Assembly: GCA_001898145.1 (NCBI GenBank)
Contig: MKSR01000040.1
Span: 558,001-622,000, forward strand
DNA length: 64,000 nucleotides
Source: Dyadobacter sp. 50-39
GTDB lineage: Bacteria; Bacteroidota; Bacteroidia; Cytophagales; Spirosomataceae
Direction of reading: 5' to 3'
The notes under the pieces were generated by a model. The model ran no database searches, was not told where the DNA came from, and saw nothing but the letters and a program-made list of their open reading frames with translations. Both the position numbers and the translations under genes were made by a program. Shown here one piece after another: positions 54,745 through 62,628 of this stretch (position 1 is its first letter; the number at the start of each line of letters is the position of its first letter).

Positions 54745-55623
54745 ATGCATATCGACAGAAAGACTTTCCTTCAAAACCTCTCATTGGCCGCAGGCGCGGC
54801 ATTGCTGCCCGACTTGACACTCGCCGAGGCGCTTTGGAAGAAAAAGCCTAAAATGCAGCTCGGGTTTGTGACCTACCTCTGGGGAAAGGATTGGGACGTG
54901 CCGACGTTAATCAAAAACCTTTCGGATACGCACATTACGGGCGTAGAGCTGCGTGTGGAGCATGCGCATAAGGTGATGCCCGACCTCACTGCGGACCAAC
55001 GCAAAGCGGTAAAAAAGCAATTTGCGGACAGCCCCGTCAAAATCGTTGGGCTGGGCACCAATCAGCAATATGATTACCCGGATCAGGACAAATTGAAAGC
55101 GTCGATCGAGCGGACGAAGGAATTCATCCGCCTGAGCGCAGACGTGGGCGGCACAGGCGTAAAGGTGAAACCCAATGCATTGCACAAGGAAGTTCCGACC
55201 GAAAAGACACTCGAACAAATAGGTCTTGCATTACGCGGGCTCGCGGCTTATGCCGCCGATTTCGGCCAGCAGCTACGGCTGGAAGTGCATGGCGAGGAGA
55301 CGCAGGAACTCCCTAACATCCGCAAGATCATGGATTATGCCGATCACCGCAATGCCAAAATATGCTGGAACTGCAACAAGCAGGACCTGAACGGGCAGGG
55401 CTTCCAATACAATTTTGACCTCGTCAAAAAGTATTTCGGCGATACCTGCCACGTCCGCGAGCTCGACCGCACGGATTATCCCTATCCCGAACTGATCGAC
55501 AACCTGGCCAAAATGGACTACAAAGGCTGGGTACTGCTGGAATGCCACACCAATCCGGACGACAAAATCGGCGCATTGAAGCAGCAGCGACAGGTGTTCG
55601 ACACGATGATGGCGAAATACTGA
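54745..55623 (+). CDS. Exported xylose isomerase-like TIM-barrel protein
   Basis: Sugar phosphate isomerase/epimerase-family protein of 292 aa. An N-terminal signal with DRKTFLQN (Arg-Lys in place of twin Arg) suggests export. TIM-barrel strands include GVELRVEHAH, VKIVGLGTN, LRLEVHGEE and WVLLECHTN; E and H residues there could bind metal. Relatives isomerise or epimerise sugars, or act as hydroxypyruvate isomerases. Its TGA abuts, with zero spacing, the stop codon of the convergent glucarate dehydratase gene. Confidence 0.82.
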   Translation: MHIDRKTFLQNLSLAAGAALLPDLTLAEALWKKKPKMQLGFVTYLWGKDWDVPTLIKNLSDTHITGVELRVEHAHKVMPDLTADQRKAVKKQFADSPVKIVGLGTNQQYDYPDQDKLKASIERTKEFIRLSADVGGTGVKVKPNALHKEVPTEKTLEQIGLALRGLAAYAADFGQQLRLEVHGEETQELPNIRKIMDYADHRNAKICWNCNKQDLNGQGFQYNFDLVKKYFGDTCHVRELDRTDYPYPELIDNLAKMDYKGWVLLECHTNPDDKIGALKQQRQVFDTMMAKY

Positions 55624-56913
55624 TTACCAGCGAACAGCCTTGAACTTCCATCCGGGCACTTTTTTCTGCATTTCGATCTCATCGTCGCGTTTTTTCAGAC
55701 CGCACGCGAGGTAATTTTCATGCAGTTTTTTCAAAGCCTCCCGGTCGAGTTCCACGCCCAGGCCAGGCCCGTCGGGTACGGCTACGCTGCCCTCCTCAAA
55801 CTGGATGCGCCCGCCGACGATCACCTCGTCGCTTTGCCATGGGTAATGCGTATCCAATGCGTAAGGCACCTCCGGCAATGCGGCACCGAGGTGCACCATC
55901 GCGGCCAGCGAAATGCCCAGGTGGCTGTTGGAGTGCATCGACAGCCCCCGCCCGAACGTTTCGCAGATGCCGGAAAGCGTCATGGAAGCGCGCAGGCCAC
56001 CCCAGAAATGGTGGTCGCTGAGGATAATGTCTTCGGAATGTAGCTCAATGCTCCGCGGAATGTCTCCGAAGGATGTAGTACACATATTGGTCGCCAGCGG
56101 AATACCCAGTTCCTTACGCACTTTCGCCATATTTTCCTGTCCACGCACCGGATCTTCGAGGTATTCGAGAATTCCTTTCAGCTCTTGTCCGTAACGGATT
56201 GCGGTTTCTACTTCCCAAATCGCATTCGGGTCGACGCGCAGCGGTACACCCGGCCCGAAGGCCTTGTGCAATGCCAGCATCGAATCGACTTCGACCCGTG
56301 GTTCAAAAACCCCGCCTTTCAACTTGATGGATTGAAAGCCAAATTCCCTGCACATCACCCGCGCTTGCGCCACGATCCCCTCGGGGTCGAGCGCCGCAGC
56401 CTGGCGGGCCGCCGCCCAACCAGTGGCGTCCGGGTCGGTACCGAATTCCAGCGGGCCGCCTGCGCCTTCATATTTATAAAACAAATAAGCCGAAAACGGT
56501 ACACGGTCCCGCATTTTGCCCCCCAGTAGATCGACCACCGGCCGGCCGGTGATCTTGCCGATAATGTCCAGGCAGGCCACTTCCACCGAACTGAAAATAT
56601 GTACGAGCTTACGCTGATCCCAGGGCGCATCCCCGCGCGAGGATGCCGACTCCGTGCCGAAGTGGCTCGTCAGCACCTGCCGGATCACATTGAGATTGAA
56701 CGGGTCACGACCGATGAGCAGCGCTTTGGCTTCTTCCAGCGCCATGTCGATATCGCTATTGCCCGGTATTTCGCTGATGCCCGAAATCCGGTCGTCCGTA
56801 ACGATCTCAACGACCGTGCGAAGCGCATAAGGAGCATGCAGGCCCGCCGCATTCAGCAAGGGTGGGTCGACAATAGCAATGGGGGTAATGTGAATTTCCT
56901 GAATGCGTGACAT
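55624..56913 (-). CDS. gudD: Glucarate dehydratase
   Basis: Enolase-superfamily enzyme of 429 aa that converts D-glucarate (and L-idarate) to 5-keto-4-deoxyglucarate. Seen: the KLKGG catalytic lysine strand, metal-binding LRVDPNAIW, EDPVRGQ and ATNM, then SDHHFWGG and the catalytic His in MHSNSHLG, and a C-terminal GLGVELD..PGWKF block characteristic of glucarate dehydratases. Last gene of the aldolase-permease-dehydratase operon. No signal peptide, so cytoplasmic. Confidence 0.92.
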   Translation of the reverse strand: MSRIQEIHITPIAIVDPPLLNAAGLHAPYALRTVVEIVTDDRISGISEIPGNSDIDMALEEAKALLIGRDPFNLNVIRQVLTSHFGTESASSRGDAPWDQRKLVHIFSSVEVACLDIIGKITGRPVVDLLGGKMRDRVPFSAYLFYKYEGAGGPLEFGTDPDATGWAAARQAAALDPEGIVAQARVMCREFGFQSIKLKGGVFEPRVEVDSMLALHKAFGPGVPLRVDPNAIWEVETAIRYGQELKGILEYLEDPVRGQENMAKVRKELGIPLATNMCTTSFGDIPRSIELHSEDIILSDHHFWGGLRASMTLSGICETFGRGLSMHSNSHLGISLAAMVHLGAALPEVPYALDTHYPWQSDEVIVGGRIQFEEGSVAVPDGPGLGVELDREALKKLHENYLACGLKKRDDEIEMQKKVPGWKFKAVRW

Positions 56914-56935
56914 AGATTGGTATTTTTGGAAGTAA

Positions 56936-58402
56936 TTAAACCAGGGGAAATATCCGCGCCGCGATCATCAGCACGACCAGGCCTACGCAGCCCATCACGG
57001 CGAGCATGGGCGAAAATGTTTTCAATGCTTCCCGCTCGGTAAGGTTGCTGATCTTGACGATGATCCAGAAACCCGCATCGTTCATCCAGGGGACCAGCTT
57101 GGAGCCGCAGCCGATCGCCAGGCCGAGGTATAAGGGATGGTATTCCAAATGGGCGCTGGTAGCCATGCCCGACAGTATCCCGGAAGCTGTAATGAGCGCC
57201 ACCGTGGCCGATCCCTGCGCGGTGCGCACTACGGCGCTGATCACGAATGCGAGTGGAATGAGCGTCATCTGGTAGTCAGCTGTGAGTGCGGCAATGCGTG
57301 AGCTGATGCCCGTTTGCTGCAAAACCCCGCCAAATGCACCACCTGCTGCGGTAATGAGGATAATGCCTCCCCCGCTCATCAGGGCAGCCTGTACAAATGC
57401 GGAGACGCCTTCCTTGCTTCCCTTTTTGCGGACGGCCAGCAACACCAGCGCTATGAGGCCGCCTGCCACCAGCGCAATGTTCTTATCGCCCACCAATGCT
57501 GCGAAATCTACCATAAAGTGCGAAAATGACGACTCCGGCACAAATGCGCCCGATTTGATCGTCGATTTCAGGATGTTATCGAGGCAAATAAATACCAACG
57601 GGAAAGTGACCGGCAGCAGTGAAAACCACAGCGGCGGAAGTTCCCGATCCTGCTTTTCGGCCAGCGACCGGATGTCGGCCAGGCGCGCATCCAGCGAATC
57701 CCGGAGCTCGACGGGCCATTTGGCATTCACCCATTTCGCGAAAAAGAAACCCGCCGTGATCGTAATCAGCCCGAGTAACGTACCGCCGGCCATCATCATA
57801 CCGATCGGGATATTCATTTCCCCAATTAAAAACAGGGGCCCGGGGGCCGGTGGAACAAACGAATTAGCCATGGCCGCGCCGCCGGTAATGGCCAGTACCA
57901 GCAGAAGATAATTCTTGCCGATGCGCATACTGACCGCTTTGGCCAGCGGGATCATAAGAAAGATCACAATGTCGAAAAAAACGGGAACGCCCAGGAAGAA
58001 GCTGCTCACCAGGAATGCAAAAGGCGCATTGTTCACACCCGTTACCGCCAGCATCGACCGCACAATGCGTTCCGCCGCACCGCTTTCGAGCATGGCCTTC
58101 CCGATGATCGCCGCCATCGCGATCAGAATGCCTATTTTGCCGCAGGTACTGCCAAATTCCGTGGCAATGCGCTCTCCGATGCTCTTTTTGGCAAGCGCCG
58201 AGGCCGCCTCCGGGGACGAGCCTTTGGCCATCGCAAATGCTTCGATAGACGTCGCCGGCGTGAGCAGCGCTACCACAAATGCCGCGAGAATAAGTGCCAG
58301 AAAGGGATGCAGTTGCAGTAAAATAATCCCTCCTACCACAATGACGACGCCAATTAACAGAATGAAGAGCGGGTCGCTGAAAAGAGCGGTCGTTGAACTC
58401 AT
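56936..58402 (-). CDS. GntP-family sugar-acid:H+ symporter
   Basis: Inner-membrane permease of 488 aa with about 12-14 membrane segments, of the gluconate/idonate/glycerate symporter family. Family blocks GSTCGKIGILIAMAAIIGKAM, PVFFDIVIFLMIPLAKA and a late TASGILSG are present. Lying between glucarate dehydratase and an HpcH-type aldolase, it most likely imports glucarate or a related aldarate; other glucarate operons use MFS carriers instead, which makes this combination less common. Spacing is 22 bp to gudD and 12 bp from the aldolase. Confidence 0.9.
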   Translation of the reverse strand: MSSTTALFSDPLFILLIGVVIVVGGIILLQLHPFLALILAAFVVALLTPATSIEAFAMAKGSSPEAASALAKKSIGERIATEFGSTCGKIGILIAMAAIIGKAMLESGAAERIVRSMLAVTGVNNAPFAFLVSSFFLGVPVFFDIVIFLMIPLAKAVSMRIGKNYLLLVLAITGGAAMANSFVPPAPGPLFLIGEMNIPIGMMMAGGTLLGLITITAGFFFAKWVNAKWPVELRDSLDARLADIRSLAEKQDRELPPLWFSLLPVTFPLVFICLDNILKSTIKSGAFVPESSFSHFMVDFAALVGDKNIALVAGGLIALVLLAVRKKGSKEGVSAFVQAALMSGGGIILITAAGGAFGGVLQQTGISSRIAALTADYQMTLIPLAFVISAVVRTAQGSATVALITASGILSGMATSAHLEYHPLYLGLAIGCGSKLVPWMNDAGFWIIVKISNLTEREALKTFSPMLAVMGCVGLVVLMIAARIFPLV

Positions 58403-58414
58403 GAAAATGCTGGT

Positions 58415-59182
58415 TTAGGATGGGCGGAGTTCATGCAGCTTTTTGGCCATCTCGCGGGCACCTTCTGCCACAAACGTGGCATCGGAGCCGCAGGCGATAA
58501 ACCGTATGCCCAGCTCGTGGTAGGCATGATATTCATTGGTGTTGAAAAACAGGACACCCACCGCTTTTGCAGCTTTCCTCGCCGCCTCGCACGTCTCCTT
58601 AACGGCTTCCCGGAACCTCGGATGATCGAGCTGCCCGAATATGCCGAGCTCCATCGACAGGTCTGCCGGTCCGATGAACAGCACATCGACCCCATCGGTA
58701 TTTGCCACGGCATCCAGGTGGTTGAGTACTTCCACCGTTTCGATCTGGGCGATACCCAGGATGTTGTCCCGGCTATTGTTGTAATACTCTTGAAAATGCT
58801 GCCCGAAACCGGTCGCCCGCACCATTTTGGCCACACCCCGGCCACCAAACGGCGGGTAATGCAAGCCCTGTACGAGCTTTTTTGCGCCTTCGGGATTCAG
58901 TATTTTGGGACACATTACGCCCTCGGCACCCATATCGAGCACCCGGTGAATGCGCTGGCTTTCTGAACTTTCCACCCGTACGATCGCGGCTGTGGGGGTA
59001 TGTTCGAGCGCCTGCAACTGATAGAGCACGTCCTTTTCGGAGCCCGCCCCATGTTCGAGGTCAATGAGCACCCAGTCGAAACCGGCTAATCCGACGATCT
59101 CGGCGGTAAGCGAGCTACCGGTGTTGAGCCAGCAGCCGTGCAGGGTTTCCCCGTTTTGCAGCCTTCTTTTCAGGTTTTTCAT
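58415..59182 (-). CDS. HpcH/HpaI-family aldolase, probably for 2-keto-3-deoxyglucarate
   Basis: Class II aldolase of 255 aa. Residues of the family are visible: catalytic His in DLEHGAGS, phosphate/carboxylate-binding Arg in GGRGVAKMVR, metal ligands Glu in AQIETVEVL and Asp in IGPADLS. It should split 5-keto-4-deoxyglucarate to pyruvate and tartronate semialdehyde, as GarL does. First gene of the glucarate operon. No tartronate semialdehyde reductase gene is in the window, so the next step must lie elsewhere. Confidence 0.88.
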   Translation of the reverse strand: MKNLKRRLQNGETLHGCWLNTGSSLTAEIVGLAGFDWVLIDLEHGAGSEKDVLYQLQALEHTPTAAIVRVESSESQRIHRVLDMGAEGVMCPKILNPEGAKKLVQGLHYPPFGGRGVAKMVRATGFGQHFQEYYNNSRDNILGIAQIETVEVLNHLDAVANTDGVDVLFIGPADLSMELGIFGQLDHPRFREAVKETCEAARKAAKAVGVLFFNTNEYHAYHELGIRFIACGSDATFVAEGAREMAKKLHELRPS

Positions 59183-59343
59183 TCAAAAATCGCTTGATAC
59201 AATGCTATTTGCTGTCCCACCGCGCGCTCCATTCGCCTAGATGAAGCTAATTTTTTAAATATATACCCCATTATTTTTATCTTTTTTATTCAAATAATGC
59301 AGAATACAATTTAAAGAGCCGGGCATGCGCATACGACAGCATG

Positions 59344-59375
59344 TTGACACGCGACCATTATCTCCGTAAATTGTG
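59344..59375 (+). promoter_or_regulatory. Promoter of the HxlR gene
   Basis: TTG at 59344-59346, then 20 bases, then TAAATTGTG (59367-59375), a partial match to the TTG-TAnnTTTG pattern with correct spacing. It supports the ATG at 59406 as start, over a GTG at 59373 that would lie within the promoter. Confidence 0.4.
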
Positions 59376-59405
59376 AGTAGCTCCTATATAAATGAGCCGA
59401 ACACT

Positions 59406-59762
59406 ATGAGAAAACTTACCTCGACGAATTACTACAATCAGACGTTCCTTGAAGAGAAATGCACGTTGAACGAACTGATCAACCTGCTTAGCAAACGGTG
59501 GCTTACCGAAGTGATGTTCAGCATTGAAGAAGGCAATAACCGCTTTTCAACCTTGAAAGAGGACCTCAAACACATTAGCGACAACATCTTAGCCGATCGC
59601 CTGAAGTTACTCGAACAGCATAAGCTGATCATCCGGAACGACAATTTCCGTGAAGTACCCAGCCGCGTCGAGTACACATTATCCGAAACCGGTTCCAAGC
59701 TCAGCGAACTGCTCGACGGCCTCTGCCACTTCTCCGAAACCGAAATGGAATTCCCCGAGTAA
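59406..59762 (+). CDS. HxlR-family transcriptional regulator
   Basis: Winged-helix regulator of 118 aa. The HxlR signature is clear: a single conserved cysteine before the domain (EEKCTLNELINLLSKRW), FSTLKEDLKHISDNILADRLKLLEQHKLI and a wing with SRVEYTLSETG. Such proteins sense redox or reactive carbonyl compounds through that Cys. Divergent from the glucarate operon across about 220 bp, so it may control that operon and itself, though HxlR control of sugar-acid genes is not typical. Confidence 0.9.
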   Translation: MRKLTSTNYYNQTFLEEKCTLNELINLLSKRWLTEVMFSIEEGNNRFSTLKEDLKHISDNILADRLKLLEQHKLIIRNDNFREVPSRVEYTLSETGSKLSELLDGLCHFSETEMEFPE

Positions 59763-59791
59763 CACCTCCCCAAAGACCGCCCGCCCGGTCC

Positions 59792-59805
59792 TTAACAATT
59801 GTTAA
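59792..59805. promoter_or_regulatory. Perfect 14-bp palindrome
   Basis: TTAACAATTGTTAA, perfectly symmetric, lies 30 bases after the HxlR stop and 117 bases before the GNAT-like gene. It is a candidate operator. The sequence AAATTGTGAGT just downstream (59818-59828) repeats one in the HxlR promoter (59368-59378). Confidence 0.45.
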
Positions 59806-59921
59806 CAACCACTTCGGAAATTGTGAGTTGCGCAAAAGCCGTTGTTCGCCCCTTGCTCATCTGTCGCTGTTAGTTGCACATCGGATTCGTTCAGCCCTTA
59901 CACGGCTGAATAAATTCGGCC

Positions 59922-60452
59922 ATGCATTCAAGTAAACCGCACCGTATTTCCTGCAATTCGCTCCATTTTACCGGCTCCGTTCAGCATTCCCGCGGTGGTG
60001 AGGTATTTGCTACGTCAGTCGATTGTGCCGAAAGCGCCAAAGGCTCACGAGTGAGGACGGTCGACTGGCTGTTCGATTGGCACTCCGAACTAGGTCGAAA
60101 AGACAGACAAGTGCTCAAAATCGAGTTATTTCACGAGCCCTCGATCATCCAGGGGCTGGTCAGCCTTACCGACAAGGGAGATCATATTTATATGCATTTA
60201 ATTGAGAATGCGAGCTGGAATAAAGGAAAAAATAAGCTATATTGTGGTGTTGCGGGAAATCTGGTGGCAGCTGCCTGCAAGTTGTCTTTCGACCTGAAAT
60301 ACGATGGAATTGTCTCTTTCGTACCCAAAACCCAACTCATTGAACACTACCAGAAAACACTGGGTGCCAAGCTATTCGGCTCAAACCGGATGTTTATCGA
60401 TACCCGCGAAGCGATGATACTGGTAAAAAACTACCTACGACAAACCATTTAA
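59922..60452 (+). CDS. GNAT-like protein, possible toxin-type partner of the next small gene
   Basis: Protein of 176 aa not assigned to a named family. The C-terminal half resembles a GNAT acetyltransferase: an IYMHLIENA strand, a glycine-containing loop GVAGNLVAAACKLS placed like the acyl-CoA pyrophosphate loop, GIVSFVPKT, and HYQKTLGAKLFG, a typical last-helix motif. The first about 40 residues look unrelated and could contain a later true start. A 48-residue charged protein gene follows 12 bp downstream. The pair, with a single-copy small partner, resembles a toxin-antitoxin-like or modifier-adaptor module; that is inference. Confidence 0.65.
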   Translation: MHSSKPHRISCNSLHFTGSVQHSRGGEVFATSVDCAESAKGSRVRTVDWLFDWHSELGRKDRQVLKIELFHEPSIIQGLVSLTDKGDHIYMHLIENASWNKGKNKLYCGVAGNLVAAACKLSFDLKYDGIVSFVPKTQLIEHYQKTLGAKLFGSNRMFIDTREAMILVKNYLRQTI

Positions 60453-60464
60453 GTGATCTGACCC

Positions 60465-60611
60465 ATGATGGAATTTAAAAAATTAGACGAAAAAGACCTT
60501 GCCGTGAGTGACAGGAAATTGACTGCGAGGGAAGAGAAGGAGTTCAGCGCCTTTCTAAAATCACGAAAAGTTTCCTCCAAGAAAGACGCCGGCATCAAAG
60601 CGGCACATTAA
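60465..60611 (+). CDS. 48-residue charged protein downstream of the GNAT-like gene
   Basis: Small gene with tandem ATGs (60465, 60468). The product is 48 aa, rich in Lys, Glu and Asp, with a predicted helix LTAREEKEFSAFLKSRK and no cysteine or signal. No known family recognised. It starts 12 bp after the GNAT-like stop, so the two are co-transcribed, and its stop overlaps the end of the convergent tcdA gene by 4 bp. An antitoxin or adaptor role is possible from size and context only. Confidence 0.6.
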   Translation: MMEFKKLDEKDLAVSDRKLTAREEKEFSAFLKSRKVSSKKDAGIKAAH

Positions 60612-61342
60612 TAGCTTGCTCCAACCAAATCCCGCAGCACCACCGATGCACAGGTGGCCCCGAAAGTGGCGGGTAGGTAGGGCATCGTGCCGTATGCCGA
60701 CTTTTTGTAGTTGCTCCCGTCGGTAAGGATGAGTGATTCGCGGATTTGCTCTTCGGTTGAAAATACGGCTTTGATGCCTTTGTAAATGCCTTCCTTTTTG
60801 AGGTTTTTCCGGACTTGCTGCGCAAACGGGCAGTTGTAGGTCTTGGAAATATCGACCACCTTCAATTGCGTCGGGTCCATCTTCCCGCCCGCACCCATCG
60901 AGCTCACAATGCGCAGGTTACGCTTGTATGCATGGGTGAGAAAAGTCAATTTTGGCGTGACACTGTCGATCGCATCCACAATGTAGTCATAAGGAGCGGC
61001 GTCCAGGATTTGTTCTACGGCATCGGGCGTCACGAAGCTTTTCACCACGTGCAAAGTCAGTTCCGGATTGATGGCTTTGAGCCGTTCGGCCATAATGTCG
61101 GCTTTGCTCTGTCCGTGGTTGGTCGCCAATGCAGGAAGCTGGCGGTTGCGGTTCGTAGGATCCACTACGTCGCCATCGACGATCGTCATCGTGCCTACTC
61201 CGCCCCGGCATATGAATTCTGCCGCAAATGAACCCACCCCTCCTAAACCGATCACCAGCACGTGCGACTGGCTGAGCTTCATCAGGTTTTCCCTGCCGAT
61301 CAGCAACTCCGTCCTGGATAGCCAGGAAAAATCCTCCATCAT
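60608..61342 (-). CDS. tcdA: tRNA threonylcarbamoyladenosine dehydratase
   Basis: ThiF/E1-like enzyme of 244 aa that cyclises t6A37 in tRNA to ct6A using ATP. Rossmann motif VLVIGLGGVGSFAAE (about residue 28), ATP-binding VDGDVVDPTNRNRQ, D-containing YIVDAIDSVTPK, and CPFAQQVRKNLKKEGI typical of TcdA. Its ATG overlaps the TatD stop (ATGA). A second ATG directly follows the first. Confidence 0.93.
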   Translation of the reverse strand: MMEDFSWLSRTELLIGRENLMKLSQSHVLVIGLGGVGSFAAEFICRGGVGTMTIVDGDVVDPTNRNRQLPALATNHGQSKADIMAERLKAINPELTLHVVKSFVTPDAVEQILDAAPYDYIVDAIDSVTPKLTFLTHAYKRNLRIVSSMGAGGKMDPTQLKVVDISKTYNCPFAQQVRKNLKKEGIYKGIKAVFSTEEQIRESLILTDGSNYKKSAYGTMPYLPATFGATCASVVLRDLVGASY

Positions 61343-61986
61343 TGTTTGAATACTTTACTAAAATTCGATTCGAGCTGCAAAGCAATCTGTTTTTCAGGAA
61401 TATTCCGCAGCTCCGAAGCGGTTTGGTAGATTTCCCGGATATCGGCCCGGCTGTCGTCGGTTTCGAGGAGCAATTGCTCCAACGGCACAGCCAGGAATGT
61501 TTCCAGAATCGCCGGATTAGGATGCAGCAATGTCCTGCCGAACGACAGGAAATAGCCCGCGCCGATCACCGGCCGGATTAGCGAAAGCCGGTTATTGACC
61601 CCATGAAAGACAACCGGGACGCTGGTATCCTTCAAAAACGCCAGACATTCCTCAAATGCCTTCACACAATGGATCACCAGCGGCTTCCGCATTTCCTCTG
61701 CCAGCGCGATCTGCCATTCAAATGCAAGACATTGCGTATCCCAATCGGTTGCGGCGAGCTTATCAAGGCCGCATTCCCCGATGGCCAGTACCTCCGGCTG
61801 GACGGCATACCGACGCAGCTTTTCAAAATCCGCGTCAAGCGTCTCCGGACGAATATACCACGGATGCAGCCCTGTGCTCACACGCAACCCGTCCACCGGC
61901 TCTTCAAAACCACTGTGACGGTTTTCGATCGCGAGCACGTCGGGATCCCGTGCCGGATAGTGCGTATGGACATCCATGAACATCAT
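61339..61986 (-). CDS. TatD-family metal-dependent hydrolase
   Basis: Amidohydrolase-type nuclease family of 215 aa, short for TatD (about 255). DVHTHY gives the first two metal His; IGECGLDK, VIHCVKAF and the final LLETDDSRAD are present. The ATG at 61986 is preferred; a GTG at 61998 would overlap the upstream stop by 4 bp and is possible. Middle gene of a three-gene overlapping operon with tcdA, a pairing also found in other Bacteroidota. Confidence 0.88.
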   Translation of the reverse strand: MMFMDVHTHYPARDPDVLAIENRHSGFEEPVDGLRVSTGLHPWYIRPETLDADFEKLRRYAVQPEVLAIGECGLDKLAATDWDTQCLAFEWQIALAEEMRKPLVIHCVKAFEECLAFLKDTSVPVVFHGVNNRLSLIRPVIGAGYFLSFGRTLLHPNPAILETFLAVPLEQLLLETDDSRADIREIYQTASELRNIPEKQIALQLESNFSKVFKQ

Positions 61987-61994
61987 TGCCCGAC

Positions 61995-62402
61995 TCACTC
62001 GAACGGATTAACGGCGTACATCAGGTTCCTCGCCGAAATTTCATGGGAATCAATGTGCGTTTTGCCTTTGTAGTTCCTCACCCGGAGATTATCCTCTCCC
62101 TGGTAAACAAATGACAGCGTGGCCACAGGCTGACCTATATTGAACATTTTGGAGCCTTTTTCAGTGTAGGCCTCGGTAAGCTCCTTCAACAACACCGCGT
62201 CGGGAAATTCGAGGCATTTTAACGTAAAACCGTCTATATCGCCATCCCAGTTGAGGTAAAGCAAATGGCGCTGGTCGGGAGCTATTTCGAAGTAAAAATT
62301 ATAACGAGGCTGCCCGTCGAATGCCGGTGAAAGTTGTAATTCCCTCGAATCGGGAAAATACGTCTGGATTTCATTGCGCAAGTAATCGAGTGAATGCATC
62401 AT
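61995..62402 (-). CDS. Conserved small cytoplasmic protein of unknown function
   Basis: Protein of 135 aa without signal peptide or membrane segment; no family recognised. It has a central alternating-strand region (YNFYFEIAPDQRHLLYLNWDGDIDGFTLKCLEF) and a C-terminal YQGEDNLRVRNYKG. The start is the first of two tandem ATGs at 62402; longer in-frame versions begin with TTG and add unlikely sequence. First gene of the operon with TatD and tcdA and only 8 bp from the TatD ATG, so a link to tRNA or nucleic-acid handling is possible. Confidence 0.7.
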   Translation of the reverse strand: MMHSLDYLRNEIQTYFPDSRELQLSPAFDGQPRYNFYFEIAPDQRHLLYLNWDGDIDGFTLKCLEFPDAVLLKELTEAYTEKGSKMFNIGQPVATLSFVYQGEDNLRVRNYKGKTHIDSHEISARNLMYAVNPFE

Positions 62403-62582
62403 AGTAAGTGGGTGGCGTCTATCAATTCGTGTACAAACAAATATATCCAGCCACCGGTACAATTTCAAGGATCAGCCCGGAAACACCATTGCAGGAACGA
62501 CAATGCGGTGATACCAAAGTGACGCCGGGCGGGACTTTGGAAAGCGCTTACATGATCCCAAATTTCGGACGGAAGAACTTCT

Positions 62583-62603
62583 GCGACTGCATTTTGCAGT
62601 CGC
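62583..62603. repeat. Perfect 9-bp hairpin in the intergenic region
   Basis: GCGACTGCA (62583-62591) pairs with TGCAGTCGC (62595-62603) around TTT. With the second hairpin at 62615-62631 (TAGCGGC/GCCGCTA), which overlaps the nitronate monooxygenase stop, it may act as that gene's terminator, although no long T-run follows. The rest of the 226-bp gap holds no credible gene. Confidence 0.5.
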
Positions 62604-62628
62604 CGTGGAGCGAGTAGCGGCAGAGCCG

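Noticed and set aside
62408-62617. 69-codon plus-strand frame in the gap before nitronate monooxygenase
   Set aside because: No recognisable motif; it spans a perfect hairpin and overlaps the upstream gene's start region, so it is probably chance.
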